Assembly: GCA_032622095.1 (NCBI GenBank)
Contig: CP136068.1
Location: forward strand, 182,344,796-182,408,795
Origin: Siphonodentalium dalli
Taxonomy: Eukaryota > Mollusca > Scaphopoda > Gadilida > Siphonodentaliidae
Direction of reading: 5' to 3'
DNA: 64,000 nucleotides
Shown here: positions 11,510 through 23,958 of the stretch, in pieces
Layout of the letters: each line of letters starts with the position of its first letter
How positions within the stretch are numbered: the first letter of the stretch is position 1
Notes under the pieces: model-generated
What the model saw: the letters and a program-made list of their open reading frames with translations, nothing else
What the model was told of the DNA's origin: nothing
Databases searched by the model: none
Translations under genes and position numbers: made by a program

Positions 11510-14500
11510 TCACTGTTTAGTCAGTGACAGTGATTGAAAATGGGAAGTGTTGAATGTGCCATCATGGAGGGAACAAAGCGTCTCCTCATAATCATCCCAC
11601 GCGTTAATTATGTGGGCCGGTTCCCCACGTGTATAGCCATTAATTTCAACTAAGTTATTGGATGCCGTCCCGCTGCTGGGGCGTCTCTTGTGAAACTCTC
11701 TAAATAGTTCGTTAATGTTAACTTCGGCCAAGTTGTCGAGCTTTGTGTCGACATCCCGTAGATCGTGAAGTTTCTCGTTAGATTGTCTGAGTCGCTGACG
11801 AAAAGGCGATATGATTCCTGTTATCTCTGATATGATGGGTCTTTGTGACGTGGGGTCTGCCGGCTGGAGCCATACGCGCCATTTCAGTTTCAAATTGTTA
11901 TGTAACAAAGTTAACGCATTATCAGAAAATGGCTTAAGGTGTCGGTTGAATGTTTTGGTAGGGATCGTTTCTCGCGCAGCTTAGTGTGTGTTTCCGATCG
12001 CAGCACTGGTTAGGGTACTCAACATTGTCAATTGGGCAGTACGATTTTTTTTAGTTCAACAGCGGCTGTTAATTAATGATGATTTCAGGTGATGTTTGTA
12101 TCTTATCCCAGTTATAATTGAGAGGCTTCGAGCTTGGTTATGATTCGTATTGCGCCTCTTGGTTACATTCCAGTCTCAAGAATATCGGTCGGTGGTTGGA
12201 AATGTTTAGTGCGGCGTCATCTTGTACTTCTGCGTGAGATATACTATGCATAATATGCAACGACATAATGATGTGATCAATTTATCAATTGTTGTTCCGG
12301 CGCCGCTGATCGCGGATACGAAAGTCGATTGTATCCCTCTGCAAATAGAGTTGCTGTTTATAGAGAACATTTTACATTTGTGAATGAATTTTGCAAATTC
12401 AAGATTGCGCGAGCTACGTTTGTTGTTATCCATTAAAATCACCTATGAAAATCACTTGCCAAGAACCGAGAAAATATCGCGCAGGTCCTTTAGCTTCTGC
12501 AGGCTGTCTTTGTAAAATATGTCTGTGCAGTTCTTCTAGGGGAAGTGAACCTGGATGTGCTATCTGAAATTTTAAATTGGGTACCATATATCATGTCATC
12601 ATTTAAATCGAGAACAATGATGCAATCATTGTATTTTGCTTTCCACATTGACAATAGTCCATCTTTGAATCGACCTCTTTGCATTGGTTAACGTTGCGAG
12701 TAATCGTGGTAACTGTAATTAGAGTTTTTTCCGTATTGATGACATGACTATTGTGATTGTGTAGCCAGTGCGCCGATACTCCACATGTCTAAGTTAAGTT
12801 CTCTAAAATATCACAATATTTCCACAAAAGGTATATGTTAACTGCATATAGGGTATCCAGTCAAAACAAGTTACACATTTTGGCCAGCAATCTGGACTAG
12901 ACTTAGGGAGTGCCAGAAGTCGTTTACAGTCTGATCTCGTCTGCATCGATCCGGATGGTTGCCTCAGATTCACTAGTTCCTTGATGTAATATTGTGATGT
13001 TCCTTCGACCGCTCTAAATGTTAATAACATAATTCTAAACTAAATCCTGTACGGCACAGGAAGCCAGTGCAGTTCCTGCAACACTGGACCCATATTAGTC
13101 ATCCTGTGTACTCGGACCACAATCCTGGTAGCACTCTTTTTAACTTTCTCTAACTTCGTCATAAGACTGCCAGTGATACAAAACAAGCATGAGTTCATGA
13201 AGTCCAGCTTACTGCTGACCAAGGATTGGACAATTTATTTTGTCCCCGAGTATGGGATGTACGAAACAATGTGGCCTGCAGTGACTAACGGATATTCAGT
13301 TGGAATGCGATCAACATCCGCATCGTCTCTCCTGCTTTCTGGCTGAGTTTCGACATATATCATTACGTTTCCCTCCACAATTAACGCGCCTCCAGGCAAT
13401 ATCCTGCTCTTCCTCGTCGTCGCGCATTTATTGGCAGTCAGTGTTATCACCGATACGAAAGGATGTAGAGTTATGCCGCTTGGATTGTGAGCGACAGGAA
13501 GACCAGTATGTCGATGATTTGTGTTCTTGCTCCCATGTCTGTTCGTTATCGCCTGTATGGAACTCTGGATAATCACTGTTGTAATTGTCGTTGGGGTGAA
13601 CCTGGTTATTATAATCAGTGTCACCACTTTCATTTTCTCTCTGCTGGTAGGTTTACTACACCACCTCCATGTGGGCATATAATTCGTCCAATTTATCACA
13701 TATGAATTCAAACACACGTATGGTTGTCGTCAGTTTTTCAATGTTATCGGAATGTTTTTGTGACTCATTTTCCGTTTCGACCTTACTTTGTGTAATGTTA
13801 TTAACTCTGTATTTTAATGTACTGATTGATGCAATATTTCTGTTGACAGCACTGCATACAGATTGAGCATGCGCAATTAAGCTCACTATGTCGCTCTGAA
13901 TATGTTTGCGCTGCATTCGGCCACATCTGGTCTGCATTCATTATCTTCCAGCTTGTGTGTGTTATCACAAATAGCCATTTCTACGCCCACATCGAGTTCA
14001 GAATTGCCTATAGCTTGCTGTGGATGTTGTTAGTATCCGTTGTTTATGTCGATCCTTGTCCGGTCTGATGCATGCATCCCAATTGGATACGGATTGTTTG
14101 ATATTGGGAATCTCATAAATAATTTTCTGACTTGTCTCATCTTTTTCTGTCAACAGTTTGATAAATTGTTATTGAAATCATTGGATTCTGACATTATCTC
14201 CGTGGTTTCGGAGTCTCTTGGTGCCAAGGCGAAGTCATCTCTGATATAAGAAACCGAAGGTATGGGCCTGTTCAGCATCTCCACTATATGTGTATCTGTG
14301 TCAACTAGGTAAAGCAATAATGTGTATATGTCATATGCCATTTTGTCGTGGAGTTGTGTGCGCGAAAGGATGTAGAGTTATGTCGCTTGTATTGTGAGCG
14401 ACAGGAATACCAGTCTGTCTATGATTTGTGTTCTTGTTCCCAGGTCTGTTCGTTATCGCATGTAGGGAACTCTGGATGATCACTATTGAAATTGTCATTG

Positions 14501-15030
14501 GTGTAAACATTAAATTTTATAATTATGTCAGCTGCTAATTATTCGTGGACTTGGATGCAGCTTTCCGTTTATCGTCTCCGTTTGAGATAGGTACAATGCT
14601 TATATCTGATCGATTTGTGGGCTTTGACCTCTGTGAATACCACATCCCTCATTTTGTTCATGGTTTATTGATTTTTGCCCGATATGGTGATGATTTATCT
14701 AATGAGGATATTTCTCGGGGTGTTTCTGATGAACTTGAGACAAGCTGTTACTGCCAATGATGCAGTTACATTGTTAGTAGGGTCATTTTCGACCACCTTG
14801 AGCTTTTGGGTAGCAGTTTGTAGATTTTCCGGGTCACATTTTGGGAACCCAATGTATGCTTGTTGTAGGCTATTCGCATTGGGCCGTTGGTATGCAATGT
14901 CCTTGATTGCAGCCCCCGTGATCGGGTCTATGAAAAGGGTTCCCAGATTATATGGATTCTCACCGGTCATAGTTGATTGTTTTGGCTGTGGTTGTGTTAT
15001 TGTTGACACTGTTGGTTCGATCAATTAATC
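11510..15030 (-). pseudogene. decayed LINE: ORF1-like and endonuclease regions
   Basis: Several minus-strand frames line up as one broken non-LTR element. From 5' to 3': an ORF1-like N-terminal segment (14695-15024), a helical, coiled-coil-like segment (13656-13937), the segment 13235-13717, then apurinic-type endonuclease pieces at 12490-12684 (IIVLDLNDDMIYGTQFK) and 12206-12442 (SRNLEFAKF, SINSNSICRG..STFVS, TTIDKLI, matching the N- and D-containing blocks of LINE endonucleases), and a post-endonuclease linker at 11510-11908. Frames are separated by stops and shifts. A ~150-bp segment is duplicated inside it (about 13456-13605 and 14363-14512). No reverse transcriptase was found, which is unusual since LINEs normally lose their 5' end. 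Assignment of the ORF1-like parts is weaker than that of the endonuclease. Confidence 0.5.
12790..13235 (-). pseudogene. nested reverse transcriptase C-terminal fragment
   Basis: The minus strand at 13040-13222 reads S-K-L-D-F-M-N-S-C-L ... L-E-K-V-K-K-S-A-T-R-I-V ... P-V-L-Q-E-L-H-W-L-P-V-x-Y-R-I, the well-known post-catalytic block of CR1/L2/Jockey-type polymerases, and 12803-13030 continues with LLTFRAVEG..YYIKELV. It interrupts the endonuclease and ORF1-like parts of the surrounding LINE, so it is a separate, 5'-truncated insertion. A frame change near 13035 marks decay. Confidence 0.75.
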
Positions 15031-16386
15031 AATCAATAACGATCAGGGATATGCTTCGCGCGTGAGAGCACCGTGTATCGGTTTCCAAGTATCGTGACTA
15101 TTTGGGACAAAGTCACTAGCTATTGGGCTGATTTGATGTCACGGAATGCGTGTATCATTCTTGGCTTGTTGCCTGTTTGGCCGTAGGTTATGACTTCGAT
15201 TGTCGCATGCAGAGTTTAAAAAAAGACTTTGTCGACATACCGGGAAGGTAAACATCCAAAGAGTACATCCAAATTATTTAGAGGAATCCTTGGAATACAA
15301 AAGCGTTGTCCATAGACTGTCGAAGTACGATGATTCATTCCTTGTTAACACGAGGATATAAACATGGAGAGGCTTCCCTTAACCGGCCGCTGCGAGGGAG
15401 GTAACTCTAGCCATCAAACTAAATCATACACAGAGGCTATACAACTTGTACAACACAGTGAGTGGTCAACGGTGGTCAACGGGGGTCCATTAAAGCCTAC
15501 GCATAGGCTGCACTACTGGTTGGGGAGGGATCGTAACCACAGTGATTGGTCAACGTGGTTATATTAAATACATTTTGATTGGATGGAGTTAACGTAGTGT
15601 AGTTCCATGTATTTTCCAGAACTCAATATTAACTCCATGATTTCGAGCATTTGCCTATTCAGATGTAATGATCAATTTCAGTAGTTTGCGTATCAAATGT
15701 TTTCGATACTGTTTAATTAGAGTCGATTGCGAGTCGAATGCTGTTGAATTGTTCTGTGGAATCGGAGATGCTGGCATAGTTATCAGTAGTCCAGCAATCA
15801 TAACTCTGGTTGTGACACGTGGAATTGTGACTTGACGACGGACTTCCGGAACATAAATTTATCGACATACCGGGAAGGTAAAAATCCAAAGTGTACATCC
15901 AATGTTAATTTTAACAAGCACATTTTTTTCTAAAATTAAGTTATTGAGCAACATTATCATTGCTATTACAAAACTAATTTATTAGGCAATAGTATAATTA
16001 TCATTCACAAATTAATTTATCAGGTTCCATTCTCAAATTTTACCTAGTATACGTCAGTTGGTGAGTACCAGTCCTGTTGTTTTGTGTGATTTTGTCTATT
16101 GCACACACAATATAAGAACCGTTTGTATTCAAATTATTATGCGAACATGGCCCACCGGACGGAATCCTTCTTAATGTGCAGTATATGTTAGTCAGTTTGT
16201 CGTGTAGTTACATGTCCTCAACATTTCCCCTTCTGTTTAATAATAAACGAGCCACGGGGAAAGTTCACAACTAAACAGGAGAATCCATTCATCAAAGAAA
16301 GGGTAAACGTCCAGGATAAATTGTATATGCATTATCACAATATTGCTATATCAGTACGGCCCGAACTTACTTCGACTTGAACTTAC
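15031..16386. other. no gene; one 42-bp direct repeat
   Basis: The only structure seen is a direct repeat of about 42 bases (CGACATACCGGGAAGGTAAA and the following CATCCAAAG..TACATCCAA) at 15231-15272 and 15861-15902. No coding sequence was recognised. Confidence 0.5.
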
Positions 16387-16786
16387 TTAACCCATTACCC
16401 AACAAACCGGCCAAAACCGGCCAAATAAAGCTTCAACAGCCTAAAATATCTTCGGTCTGTCTCAATAGAACCATACAAATATGGATATCATTGGAACCAG
16501 CTCCTTGACCACATTGTGATAGTTACAGTTATGCCCTGTGCCAATGCATTCTCTTATATATGCGAGTCGACCATAGGTCGCCTCGCATATATAAGAGAAT
16601 GCATTGGCCTAAACAAAATCTTTTTTTAACACTTTTTACCATTTTTTCTTACAGTCTTTAACAATTTTATAATTTTTAATGTGTTAAGCCAATGCATTCT
16701 CTTATATATGCGAGGCGACCTATGGTCGACTGGCATATATAAGAGAATACATTGGCACAGGGCCGTTCTGTTGGGTAAAGGGTTAA
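16387..16786. mobile_element. 400-bp piggyBac-like MITE (TTAA flanks)
   Basis: The element begins TTAACCCATTACCCAACA and ends TGTTGGGTAAAGGGTTAA, so terminal inverted repeats of about 18-26 bases are bounded by TTAA, the target duplicated by piggyBac-family transposases. Inside are two near-perfect hairpins (16540-16608 and 16688-16756) made of the same arm (GCCAATGCATTCTCTTATAT). A second 400-bp copy lies inverted at 44531-44930. It has no coding capacity. Confidence 0.85.
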
Positions 16787-19700
16787 ATTACTTGAACTGT
16801 ATACACTATTTGTCTGTAATATGGGGAACTGGGATTGCTGCGACAAATCATAATATGTATAAAATGAACTAAGCATAATTAATAGATACATAATAATATG
16901 CCTTATAAATTTATCGCCTGTTTAAACATTTACATACTTGATGAATAACCAGCCGTTCTACTATCCTAACTATTTTGTTGACTTGTGAATAGCCGTGGTT
17001 CACACCTTCCGGTTGTCATTCCACCCATCACGCTGGTTTTTGATCTGCCTGTTCGGTGATGGGCTGGTGTGGCGTTGCGCACACTGTCTTAAGTTATCAA
17101 GTCCATACATAATATGTTCCATATTGACATAAAACATAATTGAATTGCTTGAACTTGATGCACTATGATTAAAACAATCTAATATCAACACTTTAACTAT
17201 TATTCGTTGCCACACACATAACTCAGTGTGCACCTTTGTGCAAGATTTAATAACATCGATAAGATAGTTCACGATGAGAACATACTTTATTCAAAATAGC
17301 GATTATTCTTAAATATAGCGCCGTATACAGGAGACAGGACGTCGGTGTCGACCCCACGCGTCATTGTATCCGGGAATTCAATGTACAGAAACCCGCTGTA
17401 TTTATCGCCCACGTTGCGACGGTAGTCAAGGAAGATGCAACATCCGTATGTTTATCTAAAGGCCATTTATGATTTGTTGGTTTACGGAACCCCCTAGCAT
17501 AAAAAGCATTAACCCATTGTATATTAAATGAATTCTCCCATTCAGTTAAACAGGTGTATGTTGGAATGGTATATCATCCATTTGAAGGGGTGTTCAGTGC
17601 ATACGGGCAGAAGATAAACAAAACATAATACAATTGCAAAATAATTCATCTAAATTGGTAGGAAATGTTCAGATCAAATGTTTGACAAACGTGTAATGAA
17701 CTTGATATCTGAACATCTCCTAATGGTATTATTAATCACCGATTATTTCGTATAAACATGTTTACATAGTGGTGAACACTCATTTTTGAGTGTTTATAAT
17801 ATAATGTTTTCCGAAGTAGCCATTTTAATGAATGTCACATCGGAAAAGGGTAGAAACAAGTATCGATGTTGTTAAGGTATTACACGCAGTGACTTGCGTC
17901 GACATGGTCCGTTGTGGTGAGCTTATCGACAACTTGTTCGTCCCGAATGTACATGTCATTGTTAACTTTTGTGAGTAGTTCAAACACTGTGCTCTAAGGA
18001 ATGGTATCGTCGATGTGTTGGGAATTTGCGACAATATTAGATGAGATATAGTGCGGGTTGTCATAATGTCACATTGTCAGTCTAAATCTCTGAAATAAAC
18101 CCTAGATAAAGTCGTTAAAGACATATTTTGTACTTGTTTGGGTGCGTCCACTGGAGGAATGTCACATTCTACTAACATCGCCGATTATCTGAAGCAAATC
18201 GACCGAACAACTCCATGGAAAACATCGTCTCGATTCGGGACGCAACTATCGGTGGTAAACTGACGAAAATGTTTTCGCCACCGATGGTCACTGCATTTAA
18301 TTAATATATAAGAATGGTGGTATGTGTTGTTCATTTGGATATAATATTTGTAAAATAACACTATTTTGAACAAGATTATTCTACATTTCTATTTGATCAC
18401 ACACAATCAGTGTTTCACATCACTTTAATTGCAAATAAGTTAAATTTTCAACCAGCATATGTTTTATTTACCACGAAAATATGGGGCAAGTTGATCGTGA
18501 CAATACTCGTTTAGCATCAAGTCGGGCAGAATATTGAATTACACTTTGTGATTTTCGGTACGAAGACATGAACGAATGCTATTTTATAGTGACATGGCTT
18601 TGTGTGTACATTATGTAACACTGCATATTGAGACTCCCATTATTTCCCTTTACAACAATCAGAAGGAGCCTGTCTGAACGATTGAAGTACCAGTCTACTT
18701 TGGGAATTTTAATACCAATATTAATACCAATATTAAAAACGAAAAATTATATGCCTTGCATTCAATTTAAGGTTTGATTTCTTTCTACCCGATTTGTTTT
18801 CCATTCACTTAAACAAATATAACTTAATATAACACACATTTTTCGTCCCACACTCCCCACCTTATGTATCTTAAGAAAATATCCGTAACGAACAAAATGC
18901 AAAAAGTGGCCTAATATTTTAAATTACTTCCGTCGAATGTTCCGTAGACATTCTTGTCCAGTTGAGACAAAAATCATTGATTTTTGCGTAGGCACTTGAT
19001 CGTCACAGGAAGAATTAGCATGGATTTAAAATGCTCTGGTACAGTCTGGTCATTGACAGGAATAACTGCAGTCTCGCTTTAATCGGCAGCAGAGCAGACG
19101 TTTGGTACTCGGTGAGTATTCTAATAAAACAGGCAAGGGCGTGGCTGGCGACACGGGGTGGGTGTTGGATGAGAGTATCTAGTCCCACAACGTTGTTCAA
19201 ACCATTCAACAGTTGGACATATCTTGATGACACTTTTACACCACATATAGTAGGTTGAAATTGTTCTCGGGTGTATTACGGTCAAACTAGTAATTATTGG
19301 GGAATATGTTGTTTTTAGACCAAATATCGTATTTTGTTCTGCCTTTTATTATTATACGGACCTGGGATTTCGGTAAGGTTCAAGAGGGAGGGGACAGTTG
19401 CAAAATTCAAATTGGATACAGCTTAGATCTTACTAATTTGTTATATACTCTCACCACGTCACTATATTTACTATATATTTACTATTACATAAGAACAGCA
19501 CCATGTTATTAATTTGTTTAGAATTCAATTGTTTAGAATGCATGTGTAGAAATCAAACGTGTATAATGTACAGACCATTGGTGTGCTTTGTGGTGTTTGT
19601 TTGTTATACTGGTGTTGCTAAAGTTGCATTTTAATATTAACTGTGGCTACCAGTAATATTACGAAAAACGGTTAGAAAAAAAATATTAGTATGTACATTA

Positions 19701-19831
19701 TGTATCGTCCAATGAGAAAGAGGGTAGTAGTTGTAAAGTGCATGTTGATGGTTCCGGCATAACAATTATATCACTTCAAAGAATACAACACGTTTAGTAT
19801 GGACATTCTGCATTTGACAGTGCAAGGAGGG
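16787..19831. other. no recognisable feature
   Basis: About 3 kb of AT-rich sequence with short open frames only. A short direct repeat TTAATACCAATA occurs near 18710. No protein family, RNA gene or transposon end was recognised. Confidence 0.4.
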
Positions 19832-19908
19832 TTTTATTACTTTTGGAAGAAGAAAAACAAGCGGCAATGGCCTCCCCGCTTGTTTTTCTTCTTCCAAAAG
19901 TAATAAAA
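19832..19908. repeat. perfect 33-bp-arm hairpin
   Basis: TTTTATTACTTTTGGAAGAA and 13 further bases pair exactly with the sequence ending at 19908, leaving an 11-base loop around CAATGGCCTCC. The perfect stem in decayed surroundings suggests a recent MITE or inverted duplication; a small-RNA precursor is possible but unsupported. Confidence 0.85.
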
Positions 19909-20292
19909 AACGTCCTAAGTGGTCAGTCAGAAATTCAACGAATTTGCGGAATCTGAAACCGGAAGGCGTCTAGCCTTTACTATATATAAGTCACTTGCCC
20001 ATAACCGTTTCACCATGAAGAACTATTTCCAGCTTAGCAGACAAATGCAACATTTCAATATACTAGAAATGACGATACATTGTATGACATATGCATAGCA
20101 GAAACCCACAAAATCAACCAACAATTTTACATTGAAACTAATACAAAATATCATAATTGAGAATGCTCTGTGTTTGTTTCTGATTTTGTGAAACAAACGG
20201 ATGAACGCTCTTTATACTGGAGTGTTTTCTGGGCGACAAAAGTCCAAAACGTGTCACATCTTCCTCTTTTGAAAGTTGGTACCTGGTTACCA

Positions 20293-20890
20293 AAACCTCT
20301 TATTAATGGGGTTATATATGTAAACCTCGTATTAATGGGGTTATATATGTAAACCTATTATTAATGGGGTTATAGATGGAAACCTCTTATTCATGGGGTT
20401 ATATATGTATACATCTTATTAATGGGGTTATATATGTAAACATCTTATTAATGGGGTTATATATATATAAACCTCTTATTAATGTGGTTATAGATGTAAA
20501 CATCTTATTAGTGGGGTTATAGATGTAAACCTCTTATTAATGGGGTTATAGGTGTAAACCACTTATTACTGTGGTTGTATATGTACACCTCTTATTAATG
20601 TGGTTATACATGTAAACATCTTATTAATGGGGTTATATATGTAAACCTCTTATTAATGTGGTTGTATATGTAAACCTCTTATTAATATGTGGTTGTATAC
20701 GTAAACTTCTTATTAATGGGGTTATATATGTAAACCTCTTAGTAATGGGGTTATAGATGTAAACATCTTATTAATGGGGTTATAGATGTAAACCTAGTAT
20801 TAATGGGGTTATAGATGTAAACCTCTTATTATTGGGGTTATAGGTGTAAACCTCTTATTAATGGGGTTATATATGTAAACCTCTTATTAA
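20293..20890. repeat. 29-bp minisatellite, ~20 copies
   Basis: The unit AACCTCTTATTAATGGGGTT followed by ATATATGTA (29 bases) repeats about 20 times with substitutions such as ATATAT/ATAGAT and CCTC/CATC. The array stops abruptly at TTAA 20887-20890, where a transposon begins, and the same unit resumes at 23848. Confidence 0.95.
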
Positions 20891-22243
20891 CTCTTTAGTT
20901 CCCACACTAGCTGTACAAGCCACCCCGTCACCTCCCTGCAGCTATAACATGATACCGACGGTGTGTTCCCGGGTATATATCAAGTAGCAGACGCTATTTC
21001 CCCATAAGTATTTGGCTTGTCGGAAAGTACCCCGTTGCTCAATAAATGGTGGCAAACCTGTTACTGTGTTGACGCAGTGAGGGTAATCTATTTGAGTGAT
21101 TATCTCCAACTGGGGATAATGAGCGTAAGCCGGGACGTGTGTCGTAATATGAGAAAAGTCGACACCTGAGTATAGGATCCCTGGGCAAGCTAGTATCTTA
21201 GACTTTTTCATTGGGATTAGTTCAATATCAGTATATTAAACTATATTTTGTGTGCGTTTCGTCAGCTCTGAAATGTATGCACACGAATGCCACATTGTGA
21301 CAATTAAATATGCCTTATACAAATGATCCTTGCTCAGGATTTAGACCAGGCTTATTTGGAAAAAGTCACCAACTCCCAAAAGTATTTTGTAAACAATTCA
21401 AAGCAAATGTGTTCTGTTTTCTTCTGATCTAGAAGAAAATTAAAGAGATGATATCTATAATATTTTAAGTGGATACCAGAAATATCTCATGATAAGGCCC
21501 AAGGACTAAATTTTCCTGATCAACTTGTCGTGACTGAAAGTACATTGTTTCTGGAGATAATAAGTTTCTGTTGCTACTGCCAGAAATAATGTATTTCCGC
21601 TGGCGAAAAGTGCAGCTAGTCGCTCGCGAAAATAAATAAATATATTTGTCCGGTATCAATTCAGAACGTTATATATCCTCTATTTCGTTCAGCCAAAATA
21701 ACGCGATGTCCCACTAGGAAATTCAAGTAAGTTTTAAATATATATTTTCAAAACGGTGATGTTTGCGGTTGTTTATTACTATACACCAACATGCAAATGT
21801 AACATTTATCAACATTTTAGACTTCAAAAATACCTAGTATATAACACGTCGTGCTAAGTGTGGAGGTTCATCTTCGTACAAACACTGTATGGCATCACCA
21901 TTTAAAATTTAGCATTATAGAATATAAGAGAAATTTGAAACAATCCATATGCCGGTATATACATGTATGTGTGCGAATACACACTATTTTATCACATACG
22001 TCAGAAACACCAGAAACATATACCAACATTATCAGAAAAAGGACCGCACAATGTACAAATTGTGTTGATATAGATCTTTCCTTTTACTCAAGAAACCAAA
22101 CATGTTTGAGAAAATAGTTTGTGAAATCTTCGATCAAGCAATTTGTAACATAACGTCCGACTGAAACATGCATGTAACACCAGCCATTTGATGTTCAGCG
22201 GTTTGAAACAATAATACATAATTGTAGCTGAGCTGTTGTTTGT

Positions 22244-23204
22244 CCACCACTGGTCAAGTGGTCATGCTAATATGCTATGATGCCGGTGGTCCTGTTGAAT
22301 TGCTATGATGGGGGTAGGGCAAACTGATTCCGTTACGAACAAGTACCGTTATTTTGCTAAAGTTGTAATTTTCACGGTGATTGGATAACTAGAGCGATTT
22401 GATAAAAACAACATTCAAGAACATACATATTTTTGAAACATACAATAATAACTGAGCTGGTGTTTCTAAAACGACGCAAATAGCCATCTTGATTATAGTC
22501 GATTTTCAACTAATGCAACCATTATTAAAGTCACGGGCGGCATTTGTTGCATAAATATTTATATTTGTTCAAATCACCATCATACCTACAGTTCCACTCA
22601 TATGCCAAACATAATCAGCGCGTAAATAGTATATTGTCGTCAAGACGTACAATGGTGTACGTAAACCAGAGACTGCTCGTGTTACATAATTTGTGATTCT
22701 GTTTACATAAGACCGAAATTATATTGGTTAATCATACAAAAATGATATAAACGCTCTCTATTATTTCCATATTAGGAAAACAGTAACACATAACGATCTT
22801 TATGTTTACCATATCCGGATCTAAACAAAAGCCAGGAAACGTAACGTTTTTTGCTTTTGTTTACATAACAAACGGGAACAAATTGACAATAACACTGCCA
22901 TATTTATGACTATATCTTACTATTCCTTCTGTTTATGGTGGTTTTTGACATAGATGCATATTTTAACACCATACCCACTGCGAATCCCGGCCGTATCTTT
23001 AAAAATATTTCGCAATAAATTTGTTTTTGAATGTTATAATTTGATACGCATAATGGATTTTCAGATTATCGGAACACCACGATTGAGACAAATTAAAAAT
23101 AAAATAACGGTATTTTTTGTTAACAGCAACAGTTTGCCCTAACAGCATCATATCAATTCAGCAGGGCCCAACCGTATTAGCATGACCATTAGACCAGGTG
23201 TTGT
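22244..23204. mobile_element. long-TIR MITE nested in the piggyBac-like element
   Basis: The left end (CCACCACTGGTCAAGTGGTC ... ATGCTATGATG ... GGGCAAACTGA) is an imperfect inverted copy of 23110-23204 (CAGTTTGCCCTAACAGCATC ... GCATGACC..TAGACCAGGTG). The arms are about 95 bases and the element about 960. Its ends and interior (for example GGTGTTTCTAAAACGACG) match the element at 26806-27683 in reverse orientation. No coding sequence is seen. Confidence 0.7.
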
Positions 23205-23379
23205 CGAGAATTCTTTGGTTTGAAATTATAAATGAGTCAAATCGTGCAATTCACCAAATTTGAAATTATATCATGAAATGTGTTGCGTGAACAATTAATA
23301 TAGTTGGATAGTGTGAATGTTAACTAAGTATATCAATATACAGTCGATACACATTGGGTTCTCTATGATGTCCATGCAC

Positions 23380-23811
23380 TATATATATTATTCCATTTTC
23401 CACTTGGCATAGTTGTTAGTATGCCTGGCTATTTCGGCATACTTCGATGGCGAGAACATCAAATTGAAATAGTCCAAACCTTTGGGTAAATGGCGGAAGT
23501 GATACCTTTCGAAGTTTATATGACCAGCCAATCGGGTTAGTATTGAAGCTACTATTGGCGATGGAGGTCAGATTGTTACTGGTAGCACGGGGAGAGTAAT
23601 CGTCATCTGAATCTTCTGATGACGAGAAACTGCAATCTCCTCTAAAATCGCTATCATCTCCCATTAACATGTCGATCACTTGCTGTTTCGAAATTGTGGA
23701 CCTAGTGTAGCGCTCTAGAGCGCTTGTGGGGAAGTCTGGTAACGCGCTCTTATGCGCTTCTAGGGATATGCTGCGATGCGTCAACATGCGCTTATGGGGA
23801 AAATAGTGCAA
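23380..23811 (-). pseudogene. piggyBac-type transposase, N-terminal remnant
   Basis: A 131-codon frame (23416-23811) carries the acidic N-terminal signature of piggyBac transposases: VIDMLMGDDSDF followed by SSSEDSDDDY. About 50 residues later comes PPFTQRFGLFQFDVLAIEVC, which resembles the family's P-x-x-F-F-x-x-F-F-T-D-E-I-L block. After the stop another frame reads TNNYAKWKME, matching the family's ETNRYA motif, so a frameshift near 23416 broke the gene. The catalytic aspartates were not found. The name rests on these motifs plus the TTAA-type ends of the surrounding element. Confidence 0.65.
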
Positions 23812-23847
23812 AGCGTCCAGGGACGCTTATGGGAAGTAAAGAGGTAA

Positions 23848-23958
23848 TTATAATGGGGTTATATATGTAAACTTCTTATTAATGGGGTTATATATGTAAA
23901 CCTCTTATTAACGGGGTTATATATGTAAACCTCTTATTAATGTGGTTATATATGTAGG
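23848..23958. repeat. 29-bp minisatellite, continuation (~4 copies)
   Basis: The same unit as at 20293-20890 (CTTATTAATGGGGTTATATA) resumes immediately after the transposon's right end and runs for about four copies. It is the far part of the split array. Confidence 0.9.

Larger units (their letters stand above)
20887..23847 (-). mobile_element. piggyBac-like element inserted in the minisatellite
   Basis: The left end reads TTAACTCTTTAGTTCCCA and the right end TGGGAAGTAAAGAGGTAA, an imperfect terminal inverted repeat of about 16 bases with TTAA on the left and GTAA on the right. The same 29-bp minisatellite lies outside both ends, which shows that about 2.96 kb was inserted into one array. 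Near the right end GCGCTTATGGGGAA-type motifs repeat (23720-23840), as subterminal transposase-binding repeats often do. A transposase N-terminal remnant is encoded on the minus strand next to that end. The rest of the transposase is not recognisable and a MITE sits inside it. Confidence 0.75.

Noticed and set aside
20942-21211. 89-codon minus-strand frame considered as the C-terminus of the piggyBac-like transposase
   Set aside because: It shows none of the Cys-rich C-terminal pattern of that family and no connecting coding sequence.
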